Shown: positions 41,999-51,801, counted from the stretch's first letter. The stretch: DNA of 64,000 bases from Sphingomonas sp. PAMC 26621 (GCF_000251145.1 NZ_AIDW01000014.1:62001-126000), one strand, 5' to 3'. The notes: generated by a model from the letters alone, not told the origin. Numbers and translations are program-made.

Positions 41999-42262
41999 TC
42001 AGCGGCAGATCTGGACGCGACGATGGTTGCGCCAGTCGGTCCGGCAGTTGCGGCCACGGTTGTTATAGCCATTGTGGCGGCCGTGGTAGCGATTGTCATA
42101 GCGACGATCGCCACGGAAGTCGCGATGATCGCCGCGCCGGTCATCGAAGCGGCGATCGTGATGGCCCCCGCGGTCGCCGCGATAGTCCTGCGCCGAAGCG
42201 GTGGTCGAGACGCCGATCCCGGCGATCAGGCTTGCGGCGGCAAGAATGTGGGCGATCTTCAT
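41999..42262 (-). CDS. Small secreted Arg/Asp/His-rich protein
   Basis: 87 residues from ATG 42262, with AAAGGA six bases upstream. The signal peptide MKIAHILAAASLIAGIGVST ends near TASA-Q. The mature part is a low-complexity run built from RGD, HDR, RRFDD, YDNRYHGRHN and similar units, nearly all charged or aromatic. It ends with two cysteines (GRNCRTDW...VQIC). The composition suggests metal or polyanion binding in the periplasm. Similar RDR-rich small secreted proteins are frequent in sphingomonads and have no assigned function. Confidence 0.75.
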   Translation of the reverse strand: MKIAHILAAASLIAGIGVSTTASAQDYRGDRGGHHDRRFDDRRGDHRDFRGDRRYDNRYHGRHNGYNNRGRNCRTDWRNHRRVQICR

Positions 42263-42388
42263 GATGAGTCCTTTCGGCCCGGCGATCGGGCTTGTGACGG
42301 TTATGCAGTGCTGGCCGGTTATGCTTGCTGAACGTATCCGACAGCGCACGTACACTTTGAGAGCGGGATGGTTGCGCGGACTGGGATA

Positions 42389-42739
42389 CTAGAGGGCGAT
42401 GCCAAGGCGCGGGGCGAGCGCGACGAGTGCCGTGTACAGGACGATCGTCAGCGCACAGCCGATCCCGAGCGTCAGCCAGAAACCGAAGCCGTGGCGCAGC
42501 AGCACCGGCATCACCACGAACATCGGCAGCGACGGCAGGATGTACCAGAAGGTCGCGCCGATATGCGCGGCCATGTTGCCGGTGTCGGGCTTTTCGCCCC
42601 ACAGCCAGATCATCCCCAGCACCGATACCAACGGAAGCGACGCGACCAGCGCGCCGAACCCCGGATACCGCTTGGCCAGCGTCGATGCGGCGGCGATCAG
42701 GATGCCGGAGATGAGGGCTTTGAGCGCGAGGAACAGCAT
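42389..42739 (-). CDS. DUF3147 small membrane protein
   Basis: 116 residues from ATG 42739; upstream codons in frame are less likely. Four hydrophobic segments are visible: MLFLALKALISGILIAAAST, GALVASLPLVSVLGMIWLWG, TFWYILPSLPMFVVMPVLLR and FWLTLGIGCALTIVLYTALV. The pattern KRYPGFGALVASLPLVS is typical of DUF3147, a family of four-helix inner-membrane proteins of unknown function. It lies 72 bp downstream of the UvrD-type helicase gene on the same strand. Confidence 0.85.
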   Translation of the reverse strand: MLFLALKALISGILIAAASTLAKRYPGFGALVASLPLVSVLGMIWLWGEKPDTGNMAAHIGATFWYILPSLPMFVVMPVLLRHGFGFWLTLGIGCALTIVLYTALVALAPRLGIAL

Positions 42740-42811
42740 CGTGCCGCTATTCCGCACATTGTGGTGCGTCGCCAAGGACACACGTGACGGTGAACCGTAT
42801 GCCCCGCACGA

Positions 42812-45151
42812 TCAGCCGCCGAGCGTCACGAAGCTGTCCATCACGCGCTTGCGCCCGGCGCTTTCGAAGTCGATCTCGAGCTTGTTGCCCTCGATCTCCG
42901 CGATCAGGCCGTAGCCGAACTTCTGGTGGAAGACGCGCATCCCGACCGATACGTCGCTGCGACCCTTGTTGCCGAGGCTGATCGCGGATGACCGCGACTC
43001 CTGCACGCGCGACGGTTCGCGCGAGAAGGTGCGACTGGTAAAGTCCCCGCCGGGCTTGGACCCGCCGCCGACCCCGCCGCCGACCCCTGCCGCCCGCTGC
43101 CAGCCGGGGCCACGCCCGGTCCCGCGTGCGACGTCCGCGAACGGATCGGCGCGTTCGGACCAGTTGGCGCGCCACAGGCTTTCGCCGCCCGCCATGCTGC
43201 TTTCGGCCTCGATATGCTCGGGCGGGAGTTCGTTGACGAAGCGGCTCGGGATGCTGCTCGTCCACTGGCCATAGATCCGGCGGTTGGCCGCATGCAGGAT
43301 CGTCGCGCGGCGGCGCGCGCGGGTGATCGCGACATAGGCGAGGCGGCGTTCCTCCTCGAGGCTCGCGGTGCCGCCCTCGTCGAGCGAGCGTTGCGACGGG
43401 AACAGCCCTTCCTCCCAGCCGACGAGGAAGACGGTGTCATATTCCAGGCCCTTGGCGGCGTGGATCGTCATGATCGTGACCTTGGGCTCCTCGGCCGCAG
43501 CCTCATTGTCCATCACGAGACTGACGTGTTCGAGGAACGCACCGAGCGTTTCATATTCCTCCATCGCGCGCACCAGCTCGGTCAGGTTCTCGAGCCGCCC
43601 CGCCGCCTCGACCGATTTCTCGGCCTGGAGCATGCCGGTATAGCCGCTCTCGTCGAGGATGATGCGGGCGAGGTCGCCATGCGACAGCTCGGTCACCTGC
43701 GCGCGCCATCGCGCCATGTCGATCACGAGATTGCCGAGCGACTTGCGCGCGGCGCCCGTCAGCTCGTCGGTGTCGAGCAGACGCGCTGCGGCAGTAACGA
43801 GCGGGATGCCCTGCGCGCGGGCGAGCTGGTGGACCTTGGACACCGCCTTGTCGCCGAGGCCGCGCTTGGGGACGTTGACGATCCGGTCGAACGCGAGATC
43901 GTCCGCGGGCTGCGCGACGACACGCAGATACGCCAGCGCATCGCGAATCTCGGCGCGTTCGTAGAAGCGGAAGCCGCCGACGATCCGGTAATTAATCCCG
44001 GTCGCGATGAAGCGGTCCTCGAACTCGCGCGTCTGGTGCTGCGCGCGGACGAGAATCGCGACCTCGTCGAGCGAGGTACCCGCGCGCTGCGCCGATTCGA
44101 TTTCCTCGCCGACGCGGCGCGCTTCCTCGGGTCCGTCCCACACGCCGAGCACCTTGACCTTCTCGCCGACGTCGAGCTCGGTCCAAAGCTGCTTGCCCAG
44201 CCGCCCGCTGTTGTTGGCGATCACGCCCGAGGCGGCGCCAAGGATGTGCGGGGTGGAGCGGTAATTCTGCTCGAGCCGGATGATCTTCGCGCCCGGAAAG
44301 TCCTTTTCGAACTTCAGGATATTCTCGACCTGCGCGCCGCGCCACGAATAGATCGACTGGTCGTCGTCGCCGACGCAGGCGATGTTCTTGCGCTCCTGCG
44401 CGAGCAGGCGGAGCCAGAGATACTGGACGCTGTTGGTGTCCTGATACTCGTCGACCATGATGTACTTGAAGCGGCGCTGATAGTCGGCGAGCACGTCGCG
44501 ATCGCGCTGCAGGATGACGAGCATGTGGAGCAGGAGATCGCCGAAATCGCACGCGTTGAGCGCGGCGAGACGGGTCTGGTACGCGGCGTACAATTCCTGC
44601 CCGCGCCCGTTGGCGTAGAGCTCGCTCTCGCCCGCATCGATCTGCGCCGGGGTCAGCCCCTTGTTCTTCCACCCGTCGATCAGCCCCGCAAGCTGCCGCG
44701 CGGGCCAGCGCTTCTCGTCAAGGTCGGCGGCCTGGATCAACTGCTTGAGCAACCGCATCTGATCGTCGGTATCGAGGATCGTGAAGTTGCTCTGCAACCC
44801 GACGAGCTCGGCATGCCGCCGCAGCATCTTCGCGCCGATCGCGTGGAACGTCCCGAGCCATGGCATCCCTTCCACCACATCGCCGACGAGCCGCCCGACG
44901 CGTTCGCGCATTTCGCGCGCGGCCTTGTTGGTGAAGGTGACGCTCAGGATTTCGCTCGGCCACGCCTTTCGGGTGTTGAGCAGATGCGCGAGTCGCGCGG
45001 TCAGCGCCGCGGTCTTGCCGGTGCCGGCGCCCGCGAGCACGAGCACCGGGCCTTCCGTCGTCAGCACCGCGTCGCGCTGCGGCGCGTTGAGGCCCCACAA
45101 ATAGGGTGGATCATGGGGCGCAAGGGCGTCGGGGGAAACAGGGAGACTCAT
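42812..45151 (-). CDS. uvrD: UvrD/PcrA-type ATP-dependent 3'-5' DNA helicase
   Basis: 779 residues from ATG 45151 (MSLPVSPDALAPHDPPYLWG). All superfamily 1 motifs are present: LNAPQRDAVLTTEGPVLVLA (Q), AGAGTGKTAA (I), DEYQDTNSVQYLW (II), GDDDQSIYSWRGA (III), LEQNYRSTPHIL (IV), TIMTIHAAKGLEYDTVFLVG (V) and AYVAITRAR (VI). A Gly-rich segment near 680-715 precedes the PcrA-like tail VGMRVFHQKFGYGLIAEIEG. It unwinds DNA in nucleotide excision and mismatch repair and strips RecA. The name pcrA is equally fitting. Confidence 0.95.
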   Translation of the reverse strand: MSLPVSPDALAPHDPPYLWGLNAPQRDAVLTTEGPVLVLAGAGTGKTAALTARLAHLLNTRKAWPSEILSVTFTNKAAREMRERVGRLVGDVVEGMPWLGTFHAIGAKMLRRHAELVGLQSNFTILDTDDQMRLLKQLIQAADLDEKRWPARQLAGLIDGWKNKGLTPAQIDAGESELYANGRGQELYAAYQTRLAALNACDFGDLLLHMLVILQRDRDVLADYQRRFKYIMVDEYQDTNSVQYLWLRLLAQERKNIACVGDDDQSIYSWRGAQVENILKFEKDFPGAKIIRLEQNYRSTPHILGAASGVIANNSGRLGKQLWTELDVGEKVKVLGVWDGPEEARRVGEEIESAQRAGTSLDEVAILVRAQHQTREFEDRFIATGINYRIVGGFRFYERAEIRDALAYLRVVAQPADDLAFDRIVNVPKRGLGDKAVSKVHQLARAQGIPLVTAAARLLDTDELTGAARKSLGNLVIDMARWRAQVTELSHGDLARIILDESGYTGMLQAEKSVEAAGRLENLTELVRAMEEYETLGAFLEHVSLVMDNEAAAEEPKVTIMTIHAAKGLEYDTVFLVGWEEGLFPSQRSLDEGGTASLEEERRLAYVAITRARRRATILHAANRRIYGQWTSSIPSRFVNELPPEHIEAESSMAGGESLWRANWSERADPFADVARGTGRGPGWQRAAGVGGGVGGGSKPGGDFTSRTFSREPSRVQESRSSAISLGNKGRSDVSVGMRVFHQKFGYGLIAEIEGNKLEIDFESAGRKRVMDSFVTLGG

Positions 45152-45541
45152 CTGTGAACAGGTAGGGAACGCGCGCCGTGGGAGCAAGCGCGCCGTTGCA
45201 TAGGCCCCAGCGGTGCGACTCCGGACGACGTCTATCGGCCGGGGATGCCGCGCCAGGGCCGAAGGCTTGCCCCGAAGCGTTCGCAAAACAATGCCGTATC
45301 TATACTAGGAGGCAAGTCGAGCGGGGTGCCAGGTGTCGGACGGCGCCATGGGTTAGGTTGGCGACGGTTCGCGGTGGCGACCGACCGTCATAGTATTCAA
45401 CGTCTTATGGTAGGAATGGGACGCGGTTAGCATCGACCGGATGCTTCGGGGCTGGCCTTTGTCGTGCGAGGCAGCTATCGGCGCGGGACACCAGTACATC
45501 TTAAACACCCGTAACCATCCGAGTGAAGGCCTTTCAAAGCC
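45152..45541. other. Gap between helicase and phosphate-transporter genes
   Basis: 390 bp between divergent genes, lacking a credible open frame. It must hold both promoters. A ribosome-site-like CTAGGAGGC at about 45306 leads nowhere. I looked for a PhoB box in front of the Pit gene; the best match (CCGTCAT at about 45385) lacks a second correctly spaced repeat, so none is called. Confidence 0.55.
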
Positions 45542-47179
45542 ATGGCTACTACCTTGTCGGCGCCTCTCGAAGCAGAGGCAAAGAGCAGCCCCCGGTTGGA
45601 TCATCAACTGCATCCCGCTGGCCGCTGGATCTTCCTGGCGGTGATGGTGGCGGGTCTGGCCTTCGCGGGTTTCAGCATCTTCACCGATACCAAGCAGGTC
45701 GGCGAGGGCCTCGCGCTCGGGACCTTCGCGTTTCTCGCGCTCGCGCTGTTGATCGCGCTGGGGTTCGAGTTCGTCAACGGCTTCCACGATACCGCCAACG
45801 CGGTCGCGACCGTCATCTACACCCATTCGATGCCGGCCCCGCTCGCGGTGGTCTGGTCGGGCTTCTTCAACTTCCTCGGCGTGATGTTCTCGACCGGGGC
45901 GGTGGCCTATTCGATCATCACGCTGTTGCCGGTCGACCTGATCCTCCATGTCGGCAGCAGCGCCGGCTTCGCGATGATCTTCGCGCTGCTGCTCGCGGCG
46001 GTGTTGTGGAACCTCGCCACCTGGTTCGTCGGCCTGCCCAATTCGTCGAGCCACGCGCTGATCGGGTCGATCCTTGGCGTCGGTTTCGCCAACCAGCTGA
46101 TGTCCTCGGGAGTCGGCGGAACGTCGGGCGTCGACTGGAGCCAGGCGACCAAGGTCCTCACCGGCCTGTGGATGGCACCGCTGATCGGTTTCGGCGCGGC
46201 GTTCCTGCTGCTGATCGTGATGAAGTTCGTCCTCAAGAACCCCAAGCTCTACAAGGAACCCGAGGGCAATGCGCCGCCGCCCAAAGGCATCCGCGCGCTG
46301 CTAATCTTCACCTGCACCGCGGTCAGCTTCGCGCACGGCGGGAATGACGGGCAGAAGGGCATGGGGCTGATCATGCTGATCCTGATCGGCTGCGCGCCCA
46401 CCGCCTATGCGCTCAACCGCACGATGCCCGAGAGCCAGACGCCGGCGTTCGTCGCGAGCGCGAATGCTGCTGCGAACGCCTTCTCGGTCCATGCCAATGG
46501 CGGCACGGTCGCGACGATGGACGAAGCGCGCGGCGTGCTGACCAAGGCGCTCCAGACGCGCAAGGCATCCAGCCCCCAGGTCTATGCCGCGGCATCGTCG
46601 CTGTCGCGCGATCTCGGCCAGCGGATCAACGCGTTCGGCTCGCTCAACAAGGTGTCCGCTGCGGCGACCCCGAACCTGCGCAACGACATGTATCTCGTGC
46701 TCGACACGACCCGGCTCGCGACCAAGGACAAGAAGGCCGCCGCGGCGACGTTCAGCGAGCCCGAGCTGAAGGCGATCACCGGCTATCAGACCAACCTCGA
46801 GAAGGGCACGCGCTACATCCCGACCTGGGTCAAGATCACGGTCGCGCTCGCGCTGGGTCTCGGCACGATGGTCGGATGGCGTCGGATCGTGATCACCGTC
46901 GGTGAGAAGATCGGCAAGTCGCACCTGACCTATGGCATGGGCGCGTCGGCCGAGCTGGTCGCGGCGGGGACGATCATGGCGGCGGAAGTGTACGGCCTGC
47001 CGGTGTCGACGACGCATATCCTGTCGTCGGGCGTCGCGGGTGCCTCGGTCGCCAACGGTGCCGGGCTGCAGTCGCGGACCGTGATCAACATGGCGCTCGC
47101 GTGGTTGCTGACGCTGCCGGTGGCGATGGCGCTCTCGGGTGCGCTGTACGTGCTGTTCCTGACGCTGACGAAGCTCTGA
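45542..47179 (+). CDS. pit: Inorganic phosphate transporter, Pit family
   Basis: 545 residues. Two Pit repeats are clear: N-terminal EFVNGFHDTANAVATVIYT and LPNSSSHALIGSILGVGFAN, with C-terminal TYGMGASAELVAAGTIMAAE and YGLPVSTTHILSSGVAGASV. NGFHDTAN and GLP-x-STTH are the family signatures. A central cytoplasmic loop (about 300-410), rich in Ala/Thr and charge, separates the halves. The transporter brings in phosphate with divalent metal by proton symport and works at ample phosphate. The ATG at 45542 has no strong Shine-Dalgarno. A terminator follows. Confidence 0.94.
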   Translation: MATTLSAPLEAEAKSSPRLDHQLHPAGRWIFLAVMVAGLAFAGFSIFTDTKQVGEGLALGTFAFLALALLIALGFEFVNGFHDTANAVATVIYTHSMPAPLAVVWSGFFNFLGVMFSTGAVAYSIITLLPVDLILHVGSSAGFAMIFALLLAAVLWNLATWFVGLPNSSSHALIGSILGVGFANQLMSSGVGGTSGVDWSQATKVLTGLWMAPLIGFGAAFLLLIVMKFVLKNPKLYKEPEGNAPPPKGIRALLIFTCTAVSFAHGGNDGQKGMGLIMLILIGCAPTAYALNRTMPESQTPAFVASANAAANAFSVHANGGTVATMDEARGVLTKALQTRKASSPQVYAAASSLSRDLGQRINAFGSLNKVSAAATPNLRNDMYLVLDTTRLATKDKKAAAATFSEPELKAITGYQTNLEKGTRYIPTWVKITVALALGLGTMVGWRRIVITVGEKIGKSHLTYGMGASAELVAAGTIMAAEVYGLPVSTTHILSSGVAGASVANGAGLQSRTVINMALAWLLTLPVAMALSGALYVLFLTLTKL

Positions 47180-47202
47180 TCCGACCGCGTCGGGTCTGAG
47201 CA

Positions 47203-47240
47203 GGGGGCGCGGAAGTCTTACGGCTTCCCGCCCCCCTTTC
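47203..47240 (+). terminator. Intrinsic terminator after the phosphate transporter
   Basis: GGGGGCG pairs with CGCCCCC, and GGAAG with CTTCC inside, around a short loop. A CCTTTCGTTTT tail follows. It lies 24 bp after the stop and is the expected rho-independent signal for the gene. Confidence 0.75.
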
Positions 47241-47326
47241 GTTTTCCGCGACGTCGGGCAACCGGCGCGATGCCGGACCTCTCGGCTGCGTTCGAAACGA
47301 ACGGCCCGCAGGATATCGTTAAGCGC

Positions 47327-48583
47327 TTACGCCGGTTCGGCCGCCTCGGCGTTTTCCCGCTCTTCGCGTCGCGCATCGGCCTTCGCCATCAGCGGTGTCG
47401 CGGTCATCCCGTGGACGACGATCGACAACAGGATCGCCGTTCCCGCGATCGCCCAGATCTGCGAGCGCTCCCCGAACTGGGCGCGGTTGAAGGCGTATTG
47501 CAGGTAGAACAGCGTCCCGATCCCACGGATGCCGAAGAACCCCATCAGCCGCTTCGACAACCCCGGCGTATCCGACCGCGCAAACGCGACGAGGCTGGCG
47601 ACCGGGCGGATGACGAACACGATCCCCACCGCGAGCAGCGCCCCGCGCCAGTCGAGCGGCGCGAGCAGGCCCTTGCCGACTGCCCAGCCGAACAGCACCA
47701 TTACCAGCGTCATCAGCACGCGTTCGATCTGGCCCGAGAATTCCGCCATCGCCGTGTGAAATTCATTGTCGGGGCAGGTCGATCGGATCGTCAACGCCGC
47801 AATGAATACCGCGATGAAGCCGTTGCCGTGGATCAACACGGACAGGGCATAAGCGCAGAAGGTCACGCCGATCGCAACCAGTCCGTCCCCGGTGTCCGAC
47901 AGTTTGGCCGAGGGCAGGCGGAACATCAGATAGCCCGCGATGCTGCCGAGCACCCAGCCGATCAGTACGCCGAGCGCGAGGTCGCTGGCGACCTCGACGA
48001 GCGACCAGTGCAGCCAGTCGACCGCACCCTGTTGCACGCTGATCGCAAGCGCGATGAACGGGAAGGCGAGGCCGTCGTTGAGGCCGGCTTCGGACGTAAG
48101 CCCGAAGCGGGTCTCGCCATCCTCGCCCTGCGTCGGCGGGCCGGTCTGTACATCGGCGGCGAGCACCGGGTCGGTCGGCGCGATCGCGGCGGCGAGCAGC
48201 AGCGCAGCGGCGACGCTCAAGCCGACACCCCAATGCGCCGCAGCGAACACCGCAAGCATCGTCAGCGGCATCACGGCAAGCAGCAGGACCCATGTCGAGC
48301 GCCAGCGCCGCCAGCCGAACTTACGGTCGAGCCGCAGTCCTGCGCCCATCAGCGCGATCAGGACGATACCTTCGTTGAGATGTTCAAGCGTCGGGTCGTG
48401 CGTCAGGCGGGTCTGGCTCGCCTGAAACCACGGCGTCATCGACAGCAACAAACCGAGGCCGATGCAAATGATCGGCAACGACAGCGGCAGCTTCTTCAGC
48501 AGCAACGGTAGCCAGGCGGCGAGCAGGATAAGTCCGCCGATCCCAAGCAGGATCAGTTCATGAGAGAGTTGCAGCATCCGCAT
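47327..48583 (-). CDS. Cation:proton antiporter, CPA1/NhaP-like
   Basis: 418 residues from ATG 48583 (TTG 48586 and ATG 48577 are also in frame), with about 11-12 hydrophobic segments. APTDPVLAADVQTG and GLTSEAGLNDGLAFPFIALA are hallmarks of CPA1 Na+/H+ exchangers; the Asp pair is the ion-binding site. PLMAKADARREERENAEAAE is a charged cytoplasmic tail. It exchanges Na+ or K+ for H+ across the inner membrane. It is convergent with the Pit gene and lies 42 bp past the trehalose operon's last gene on the same strand. Confidence 0.9.
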   Translation of the reverse strand: MRMLQLSHELILLGIGGLILLAAWLPLLLKKLPLSLPIICIGLGLLLSMTPWFQASQTRLTHDPTLEHLNEGIVLIALMGAGLRLDRKFGWRRWRSTWVLLLAVMPLTMLAVFAAAHWGVGLSVAAALLLAAAIAPTDPVLAADVQTGPPTQGEDGETRFGLTSEAGLNDGLAFPFIALAISVQQGAVDWLHWSLVEVASDLALGVLIGWVLGSIAGYLMFRLPSAKLSDTGDGLVAIGVTFCAYALSVLIHGNGFIAVFIAALTIRSTCPDNEFHTAMAEFSGQIERVLMTLVMVLFGWAVGKGLLAPLDWRGALLAVGIVFVIRPVASLVAFARSDTPGLSKRLMGFFGIRGIGTLFYLQYAFNRAQFGERSQIWAIAGTAILLSIVVHGMTATPLMAKADARREERENAEAAEPA

Positions 48584-48625
48584 CAACGACCGGATGCTAC
48601 ATAGGCTCCCGTTGCACGACGACGA

Positions 48626-50023
48626 TCAGGCCGCCGCGGATGCCTCGGGCATGTCCGCCGCCATCAATGCGGCAAGGAACGTCTCGCGCCACCAGTCGAT
48701 GTCCTGATCCTCGATCGAATCCATGCACGCGCGCCAGCGGCGGATCCGTTCGTCCTTGCCCATCCGCAGCGCGGTCAGGATCGCATCCGCCATTTCCTCG
48801 GCGCTGTACGGGTTGACCTGGATCGCCTGGGTCAGTTGCGCCGCCGCGCCCGCGAAGCGCGACAGGATCAGCACGCCCGGATCCTCGGGGTCCTGCGCCG
48901 CGATATATTCCTTGGCAACGAGGTTCATCCCGTCGCGCAACGGCGTGACGAGCCCGATCTTCGACGCACGGTAGATCCCCGCGAGCGTATCGCGGCCATA
49001 GCCCTGGTTGACGTAGCGGATCGGCACCCAGTCGACGTCGGCATAGGCACCGTTGATCCGGCCCGACAGGCTTTCGAGCGTGTTGCGGATGCGCTGGTAA
49101 CTCCCGACCGCGCCGCGTGACGGCGGGGCAATCTGGAGCAGGAACACTTCCTTGCGCTCTTCCGGATGCTCGACCAGGAACCGCTCATAGCCGAGGAAGC
49201 GCTCCTCAAGGCCTTTGGAATAATCCAGCCGGTCGACCCCGACGATCATGTCGCGCCCGTCCGCGCTGTCGCGCATCCGGCGATAGGTCAGCCGCGCAAC
49301 GACGCTGCGCGCGAGCTCGGCGAATTCGGGCGCGTCGATCCCGATCGGGCAGGCGAGCACGCGGACGCTGCGGTCGCCGAGCGTGACGGTGCCGTCCGCG
49401 ACGGTCGCGCCCATTTCGAGCCGCGCGAAATCGAGGAAGCTCTCGAGCCACTCCTGCGTGTGGAAGCCGATCACGTCATAGGCGAACATCCGCCGCACCA
49501 GTTCCTGCGCTTCCGGCAGGATCGACAGCAGGCGACGCGGCGGCCACGGGATATGAAGGAAGAAGCCGATCCGGTTCTCGCACCCGCGTTTGCGCAGCTC
49601 GTCGCCGAGCGGGAACATGTGGTAATCCTGGATCCATACCACGTCCTCCGCCTCGATCAGCGGCTGCACCGTCTCAGCGAAACGCTCGTTGACGCGCTGA
49701 TAGCCGCCCGCAAAATCGCGTTCATATTCAGCGAGATCGACGCGGTAGTGGAACAGCGGCCACAAGGTCCGGTTGGCATAGCCGTTGTAATATTCGTCGA
49801 TGTCCTGGTCTTCGAGATCGACCGTCGCGGTCGTGACGCCATCGTTGCGATGGAAGTTGATGTCACCGGTGAAATGGTCGGTGCGTTCGCCCGACCATCC
49901 GAACCACACGCCGCGATACTGCCGCAGAGCCGATTGCAGCGCGACCGCAAGGCCACCCTGCGCGCCCGATTCCGACCCCTTGGGCGCGGACACGCGGTTC
50001 GAGATGATCACCAGACGAGTCAT
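48626..50023 (-). CDS. otsA: Trehalose-6-phosphate synthase
   Basis: 465 residues from ATG 50023, whose ATGA overlaps the preceding stop. GT20 landmarks are all visible: MTRLVIISNRVSAPKGSESG, GGLAVALQSAL, then VWIQDYHMFPLGDELRKRG, GFFLHIPWPP, DRLDYSKGLEERFLGYERFL, IAPPSRGAVGSYQRIR and TPLRDGMNLVAKEYIAAQ. It joins UDP-glucose and glucose-6-phosphate to trehalose-6-phosphate in the cytoplasm. As the third gene of an otsB/GH15/otsA run, its product is dephosphorylated by OtsB encoded two genes upstream. Confidence 0.96.
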   Translation of the reverse strand: MTRLVIISNRVSAPKGSESGAQGGLAVALQSALRQYRGVWFGWSGERTDHFTGDINFHRNDGVTTATVDLEDQDIDEYYNGYANRTLWPLFHYRVDLAEYERDFAGGYQRVNERFAETVQPLIEAEDVVWIQDYHMFPLGDELRKRGCENRIGFFLHIPWPPRRLLSILPEAQELVRRMFAYDVIGFHTQEWLESFLDFARLEMGATVADGTVTLGDRSVRVLACPIGIDAPEFAELARSVVARLTYRRMRDSADGRDMIVGVDRLDYSKGLEERFLGYERFLVEHPEERKEVFLLQIAPPSRGAVGSYQRIRNTLESLSGRINGAYADVDWVPIRYVNQGYGRDTLAGIYRASKIGLVTPLRDGMNLVAKEYIAAQDPEDPGVLILSRFAGAAAQLTQAIQVNPYSAEEMADAILTALRMGKDERIRRWRACMDSIEDQDIDWWRETFLAALMAADMPEASAAA

Positions 50024-51801
50024 CGGATCGAGCTCCACGGTTTGCTCAGCAGGGCGGCACAGTTGATCATGCCGACCAGCGAGTAGGTTTGCGGGTAATT
50101 GCCCCAGAGTTCGCCCGTCTCGGGCTCGATATCCTCGGACAGCAGCCCGGCAGCGGTCCGGCGCGCGAGCATTTCCTCGAACAGCGCGCGGGCATCCTCG
50201 CTCCGCCCGGTAAAGTGCAGCGCCTCGATCAGCCAGAAGGTGCAGACGTTGAAGGCGGTTTCGGGCATCCCGAAATCATCCTCGATCGCATAGCGCAGCA
50301 TGAACGAGCCGCGTCGCAGCCCTTCCTCCGCCGCCTTCAACGTATCGATAAAGCGCGGATCCTCGGGTTCGAGGAAGCGAAGGTCGAGCAACTGCAACAG
50401 GCTAGCGTCGAGATCGTCACCCGAGAAGGTCGCCGACATGCGCTTCGTTTCCGGCCGCCACGCGGCGGTCTCGATCCGTTCGCGGATCGTCGCCGCGCGG
50501 TCCTGCCACAGCGTCGCGCGCTCGGTCAGCCCGAGCTTGTGTGCAGCATTCGCGAGCCGGTCGCACGCCGCCCAGCACATCGCGGACGAATAGGTGTGGA
50601 CGCTCTGCCGCGTGCGCAGTTCCCACAGGCCGGCATCAGGCTGGTCGTAATTCGCCCAGGCGCGTTCGCCGACATGTTCGAGCGATTCGAAATCCTCGAT
50701 CCCCGCGAGCCGGAACAGGCGGGTGTCGAAAAAGGCGTGGACGCTGCACAGCACGATCTGGCCGTAGGCATCGTGCTGGATCTGCTCATACGCCTGATTG
50801 CCGACTCGCACCGGGCCCATCCCGCGATAGCCGGGGAGATCGGGCGCGACGCGTTCCTCGAGCTGCGCCTCGCCAAGCACGCCGTAGAGCGGCTGGATAT
50901 GGCCGCCTGCCGCCGCATCGACGATGTTGCGGAGATAGCCGAGATACCCTTCGAGCACGTCGAGCGCGCCGAGCCGGTTGAGCGCCTGGACGGTATAATA
51001 AGCGTCGCGCACCCAGCAGTAGCGGTAATCCCAGTTGCGCTGCGAACCCGCATGTTCGGGCACCGAGGTCGTCATCGCCGCGACGATCGCGCCGGTTTCC
51101 TCATGCTGGCACAGCTTGAGCGTGATCGCCGAGCGGATCACCACGTCCTGCCATTCGAGCGGGATCGCGAGGCCGCGGACCCATTCCTGCCAGTGCGCGG
51201 TGGTCTTGGCGAGCATCGCGTCGAGCGTCTCGGCGAGATCGCCTGCGAAACTCTCGTCCGGGCCGAGGAAGAAGTGCAGCGGACGCTCGACCCGGAACGC
51301 GAGTTCGTTCTGGATCATCCCGACGGGCGCGGTCGTGCTGAGCCGCATCGCCATCGTTTCGAGCAGGAAGCGGATGTGATTCGACCCGCCGATCTTCTCG
51401 TTGCAGGTGCCGCCCCAGCCGCAGGTCGGGCGAAGCTGGATGCGAACGCGCGGGCTGCCCGCGACCGGGCGGATGATCCGCGCGAATGAGACCGGGCGAT
51501 AGCTGCGGCCGTTGCTGATGAAGCGCGGGCAGAAATCGATCACTTCGATCGCGTTGCCGGCGCCGTCGGTGTGGCGCGTGACGAGGATCGGGGTGTTGCG
51601 GATGTAATGCTGCTCGACCGAGACGCTGTCCTCGATCGCGATTCCCCAATAGCCGCGCTCGGGCTTTTCGCCGCCGAGCAGCGCGGAGAACAACGGATCG
51701 CCGTCGATCCGCGGGACGCAGCCCCAGACGAAGCTGCCCGCACGGTCGACCAGCGCGCTGACCTGGCAATTGCCGATCGGCCAGAGATCGAGCGAGCTCA
51801 T
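50020..51801 (-). CDS. Glycoside hydrolase family 15 protein (trehalase/glucan glucosidase)
   Basis: 593 residues from ATG 51801, overlapping the otsB stop. The N-terminal beta-sandwich domain starts LDLWPIGNCQVSALVDRAGS with FVWGCVPRIDGDPLFSALLG. The (alpha/alpha)6 catalytic barrel follows, with HAGSQRNWDYRYCWVRDAYY, the GH15 first acid region. The late LSEDIEPETGELWGNYPQTY and PETAFNVCTFWLIEALHFTG complete the GH15 signature. Members of this subgroup, such as mycobacterial GH15 enzymes, are trehalases; others cleave alpha-1,4-glucans. The position between otsB and otsA supports trehalase, which would close a synthesis-breakdown loop. There is no signal peptide. Confidence 0.9.
   Translation of the reverse strand: MSSLDLWPIGNCQVSALVDRAGSFVWGCVPRIDGDPLFSALLGGEKPERGYWGIAIEDSVSVEQHYIRNTPILVTRHTDGAGNAIEVIDFCPRFISNGRSYRPVSFARIIRPVAGSPRVRIQLRPTCGWGGTCNEKIGGSNHIRFLLETMAMRLSTTAPVGMIQNELAFRVERPLHFFLGPDESFAGDLAETLDAMLAKTTAHWQEWVRGLAIPLEWQDVVIRSAITLKLCQHEETGAIVAAMTTSVPEHAGSQRNWDYRYCWVRDAYYTVQALNRLGALDVLEGYLGYLRNIVDAAAGGHIQPLYGVLGEAQLEERVAPDLPGYRGMGPVRVGNQAYEQIQHDAYGQIVLCSVHAFFDTRLFRLAGIEDFESLEHVGERAWANYDQPDAGLWELRTRQSVHTYSSAMCWAACDRLANAAHKLGLTERATLWQDRAATIRERIETAAWRPETKRMSATFSGDDLDASLLQLLDLRFLEPEDPRFIDTLKAAEEGLRRGSFMLRYAIEDDFGMPETAFNVCTFWLIEALHFTGRSEDARALFEEMLARRTAAGLLSEDIEPETGELWGNYPQTYSLVGMINCAALLSKPWSSIR

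Noticed and set aside
45365-45410. PhoB box upstream of the phosphate transporter gene
   Set aside because: A CGTCAT-like half is present but the second half is 15 instead of 11 bases on; Pit transporters are also often not PhoB-activated.
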